DNA of 64,000 bases from Chloroflexota bacterium (GTDB taxonomy: Bacteria > Chloroflexota > Dehalococcoidia > Lucifugimonadales > Lucifugimonadaceae), in NCBI GenBank assembly GCA_002718415.1, contig PBEM01000015.1, positions 1-64,000 of the forward strand, in the 5' to 3' direction. The notes below the pieces were generated by a model. The model had not been told where the DNA came from and made no database searches. It saw only the letters and a program-made list of their open reading frames with translations. Position 1 is the first letter of the stretch; each line of letters starts with the position of its first letter. Shown here in pieces: positions 61,336-64,000 of the stretch. Both the position numbers and the translations under genes were made by a program.

Positions 61336-62499
61336 TTACTTCCAGTCTTCATGTATTTTCGATTTCAATTTATCCATATCCAGATCAATTCCCAAGCCAG
61401 GACCATCTGGCATAATTAAAGTATTCCCAACAAAATTTATTGGTTCTTTTAAAAATTCATTATATCCAGTAATAAAAGCAATACAATGTTCAAGTTTATA
61501 GAAATTAGGAACATGCATTCCTATGTGGGCACCAGCTAATATTTGACCTGCTCCCTGAGCATTATGTGGACTTATAGGTACATAATATAACTCAGCTAAA
61601 TTAGCAATTTTTCTCATTTCAGAAATTCCACCTGTCCAAGTTACATCTGGCATAATATAATCTGCTAAATTATTTTCCAGAACATGCTGAAAATCCCATC
61701 TAGTAAATAATCTTTCACCTACACATACTGGAGAATAAGTTTGATTCCTGAAATTTTCAAGTGCCTGAAAAGATTCAGGAGGGATAGGCTCCTCAAACCA
61801 ACCAATATTTGAATCTTCATAAAGTCTATTTGATAATCTAACTGATGTTGGAAGATCAAAATTACCATGTGCATCTATCAAGATATCAATATCATCTCCA
61901 ACAGATTCTCTTACAGCTGAAACTATGTCGTAGCCTTGATTTTCGCCTTTTTTAGAAATTCTCCCATCTATATATGTTGTATGATAAGGAATCATTTCTA
62001 GAAATGGATCTAATTTAATAGTGTCATGACCATCATTAACTACTTTCCTAGCAGCCTTAGCATAATCATCAGGAGTGATACATTCGTCAAACCATCCATT
62101 TGCATATAAGGGAACATTTTCTCTTACTTTACCTCCCAACAAATCATATATTGGTCGATTCAAGATTTTTCCTTTTAGATCCCATAAAGCTATATCTATA
62201 CCAGATAAAAGGGTCGTTGGAAAACCTCTAGATCCTAAATAGGTATAGTGTCGGTAAATAGTATGCCAAATTCTTTCAATATCTGTAGGATCTTGACCTA
62301 TAAGGACCTGTTCAACAATATTAATGCCATGCGCAGATATATGACTTCCTTTTCTGGGTACATTTGATGACTCTCCCCAACCCGAAATTCCTTCATCTGT
62401 ATCTATAACAACATATGTCCATTGCCAATCATCCTTAACAAAAGGGCTATTTCCTAAATTAGGATTCACTACATACGCCTTGACTGAAGTAATTTTCAT
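61336..62499 (-). CDS. Enolase-superfamily enzyme 6 (galactonate/fuconate-dehydratase-like)
   Basis: A 387-residue paralog of enzyme 5: strand-2 IKLDPF (Lys-x-Asp), LIDAHGN, GWFEEP, VGERLF, PDVTWTGGISEMRK and catalytic His in ISPHNAQGA. Complete active site. In this context (SDR downstream, mutarotase and lactonase-like genes nearby) dehydration of an aldonate such as fuconate or rhamnonate is a reasonable guess, although authenticated fuconate dehydratases belong to a different, longer subgroup. Divergent from the mutarotase gene across 159 bp. Confidence 0.88.
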   Translation of the reverse strand: MKITSVKAYVVNPNLGNSPFVKDDWQWTYVVIDTDEGISGWGESSNVPRKGSHISAHGINIVEQVLIGQDPTDIERIWHTIYRHYTYLGSRGFPTTLLSGIDIALWDLKGKILNRPIYDLLGGKVRENVPLYANGWFDECITPDDYAKAARKVVNDGHDTIKLDPFLEMIPYHTTYIDGRISKKGENQGYDIVSAVRESVGDDIDILIDAHGNFDLPTSVRLSNRLYEDSNIGWFEEPIPPESFQALENFRNQTYSPVCVGERLFTRWDFQHVLENNLADYIMPDVTWTGGISEMRKIANLAELYYVPISPHNAQGAGQILAGAHIGMHVPNFYKLEHCIAFITGYNEFLKEPINFVGNTLIMPDGPGLGIDLDMDKLKSKIHEDWK

Positions 62500-62658
62500 A
62501 TTTAAATAAATTCCATAATTTTTAATACTTAATTTTTTATTAACTAGATTTGATAAGTATATAAAAAAATTAAATCAAAACAGGAATCTAGTAATGTAAT
62601 TAAATTTAAAGTAAAAAAATAATACTGATAGAATGAAAAAAAATAGATTGAGTTAAAT

Positions 62659-63006
62659 ATGAAAAACCAAAAGATTATTGTACTACAAGTGGATTTAGAA
62701 GATGATCCAATAAAAATTAAAGATTATATTGATTATCATTCTAATGTTTGGCCAGAGGTAATTCAGGATTTGAAAGATAGACCTATTGGAAGAATGCGTA
62801 TTTATAACGTATCAGACAGATTAGTTATGTTACTTGAAGTAGATGAAAATTTTAAATTAGAAGATGGTATACATATAGAACCTCCACGTACAAAAGTAAA
62901 AGAATGGTCTGAAACCATGTTCCCACTACTAAAAAAATTAGAATCTGGAGAATTTGATACTTGGAAAGAAATGAATAAAGTATTTGATACTGATGATTAC
63001 TCTTAA
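62659..63006 (+). CDS. L-rhamnose/L-fucose mutarotase-like protein (DUF718/RhaM)
   Basis: A 115-residue single-domain protein. YIDYHSNVWPEVIQDLKD (23-40) matches the Tyr, His and Trp of the RhaM/FucM active region, and IGRMRIYNVSDRLVMLLEV the following sheet. The family interconverts alpha and beta anomers of 6-deoxy-sugars. It has no close ribosome site. It converges with the amidohydrolase gene. Presence of a mutarotase supports sugar, rather than only acid, catabolism here. Confidence 0.85.
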   Translation: MKNQKIIVLQVDLEDDPIKIKDYIDYHSNVWPEVIQDLKDRPIGRMRIYNVSDRLVMLLEVDENFKLEDGIHIEPPRTKVKEWSETMFPLLKKLESGEFDTWKEMNKVFDTDDYS

Positions 63007-63034
63007 GTAAAGAACATTCCTCAAAATAAAAGGT

Positions 63035-63859
63035 TTAAGAAAACCATAATTTTAAAGGAACAGTACTGAGTATATTTTTTTTATCAAAATCACTCAAGCC
63101 TAATTTTTCTGAGACAAAACTAAGATTTTCTTGATAATTTGTACCTTTAGACCATAATTTATTAGGAAAATTAGAACCCCATACACATCTTTCAGAACCA
63201 AACATATGAATAACATTTCGAATTGGTTCATACATATCTTCATGTGGAAAAATACGAGATGAACCATGCGTACCTGAAGTTAGTTTGGCAAAAATATTTT
63301 TATTTTTTGAAAGTAAATCCAAAGCAATTAAAGTTTCTTTTGTTTTTCTCACAGAGTTCAACATAAAGCAGTGATCAATTACTATTTTCAGTGGACTTAA
63401 ATCTTTCGAAATTTGATTTATTTCTTTTGCTAAGTTAATATCATCCATAACCATACAATTTACTACAATATTCAATTCAAGAGCTTTCTCCCATAATTTA
63501 TATACTGAATTTGACTTAATTCTGTTTTCAGAATCTTTAATTCCTCTTAATCCTCTAATATTTGAACTAGTTACAATTTTTTCTAAATAATTAATACTAG
63601 AAACATTATCCGGATCTAAAGTAATAACACCTGTAGCCCAACTTTTAAATTTATTTGCAGATTCAATGACATAATCATTACTAAATCCGTAATACGTGCT
63701 AGTTTGAATAAACACTGATTTAGACACCCCATTTTCATCCATCAGTTTTTTTAGATCTTCTGCTGAAGATGGTTGCCCAGGTTGCCAGGGGTCTTTAATA
63801 GACGGAAATTTATCCATATTTTTAGAATAAATATGCGGATGAGAATCTACTATTTTCAT
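63035..63859 (-). CDS. Amidohydrolase-family (COG3618-type) lactonase-like protein
   Basis: A 274-residue TIM-barrel hydrolase. Metal motif DSHPHIYS (HxH at 7-9), GLRGI near 109, VIDHCFML near 168 and CVWGSNFPNKLW near 231-242. The family includes L-fuconolactonase and L-rhamnono-lactonase. Where many members have GSDWP, this one has GSNFP, a variant that also occurs in the family; its effect on catalysis is not known to me. With a mutarotase, an SDR and an enolase-superfamily dehydratase around, lactone hydrolysis is likely. Confidence 0.83.
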   Translation of the reverse strand: MKIVDSHPHIYSKNMDKFPSIKDPWQPGQPSSAEDLKKLMDENGVSKSVFIQTSTYYGFSNDYVIESANKFKSWATGVITLDPDNVSSINYLEKIVTSSNIRGLRGIKDSENRIKSNSVYKLWEKALELNIVVNCMVMDDINLAKEINQISKDLSPLKIVIDHCFMLNSVRKTKETLIALDLLSKNKNIFAKLTSGTHGSSRIFPHEDMYEPIRNVIHMFGSERCVWGSNFPNKLWSKGTNYQENLSFVSEKLGLSDFDKKNILSTVPLKLWFS

Positions 63860-63901
63860 GTTACTGGTATTTTTTTTAATATTGTAACAGTTGATTAGAC
63901 A

Positions 63902-64000
63902 CTATCTAGAAATATAACTATCAATTCCTTCCGTAGAAGGGGAAGGACCACTAGGGAAGACTGCAGTTTTGGCTCTATCAGCTCCAACAACTACAATATA
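63902..64000 (-). CDS. C-terminal fragment of an unidentified gene (cut by right edge)
   Basis: The last 99 bases encode 32 residues and a TAG on the minus strand: YIVVVGADRAKTAVFPSGPS followed by PSTEGIDSYISR. The frame is open to the edge. The sequence is compact and coding-like, but too short to assign to a family. It ends 42 bp upstream of the amidohydrolase start on the same strand, so both may be one operon. Confidence 0.5.
   Translation of the reverse strand, partial: YIVVVGADRAKTAVFPSGPSPSTEGIDSYISR

Overview
The window looks like chromosomal DNA of a marine, AT-rich Chloroflexota bacterium, most likely SAR202-like. Three things suggest this. (1) The oligopeptide-type substrate-binding lipoproteins carry long Val/Glu/Lys-rich repeat linkers behind the lipobox, and one lipoprotein has a Pro/Thr linker; both styles are common in Chloroflexota. 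(2) There are six enolase-superfamily (mandelate racemase/galactonate dehydratase type) paralogs in 64 kb, plus many SDR, epimerase, NHL and MFS paralogs; expansion of these families is known from SAR202 genomes. (3) The sequence is strongly A+T-rich and gene-dense, with frequent TTG starts. No rRNA, tRNA, CRISPR array, insertion sequence or phage gene was seen. The taxonomic call is inference; no marker gene is present.

Layout. 1-2.9 kb: zinc uptake protein ZnuA (cut by the left edge, with two blocks of a His/Asp-rich repeat), a Fur/Zur-type box, a Fur-family regulator and an MFS exporter. 3.0-8.8 kb: a branched-chain amino-acid-type ABC transporter, with binding protein, a fused LivH-LivM permease, LivG and LivF, behind a leader rich in inverted repeats. 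8.8-14.3 kb: LysE exporter, an NHL/DUF1800/DUF1501 operon, a YdcZ-type transporter and a small secreted protein. 14.3-16.5 kb: a decayed gene and a GMC oxidoreductase. 16.6-27.1 kb: two oligopeptide-type ABC systems, the first without ATPases and the second complete.

27.1-47.7 kb is a catabolic island: a sulfatase; a cluster with mirror-image order (uronate-dehydrogenase-like enzyme, NHL protein, HpcH/HpaI aldolase, NHL protein, uronate-dehydrogenase-like enzyme); three enolase-superfamily enzymes; a third epimerase; an XRE regulator with its own inverted repeat; a third oligopeptide-type transporter translationally coupled to a fourth enolase-superfamily gene; and an operon with a six-hairpin-glycosidase-like protein, a zinc alcohol dehydrogenase, an SDR and an FkbM methyltransferase. 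Together they fit import and oxidative breakdown of sugar acids or uronates, possibly from sulfated polysaccharide: oxidation to a lactone, ring opening, dehydration by enolase-superfamily enzymes, then retro-aldol cleavage.

47.7-57.2 kb holds mixed genes: a PHP-domain protein whose true start is not a normal start codon, a histidine phosphatase, DUF805, a fifth enolase-superfamily enzyme, tRNA hydroxylase TrhO, MsrA, a Pro/Thr-rich lipoprotein, an acyl-CoA dehydrogenase, an EamA transporter, a methyltransferase and a second small secreted protein. 57.3-64 kb has two convergent MFS carriers, then a set (NIPSNAP, SDR, sixth enolase-superfamily enzyme, rhamnose/fucose-mutarotase-like protein, amidohydrolase-family lactonase-like protein) that resembles a non-phosphorylating L-fucose/L-rhamnose pathway. 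A gene fragment runs off the right edge.
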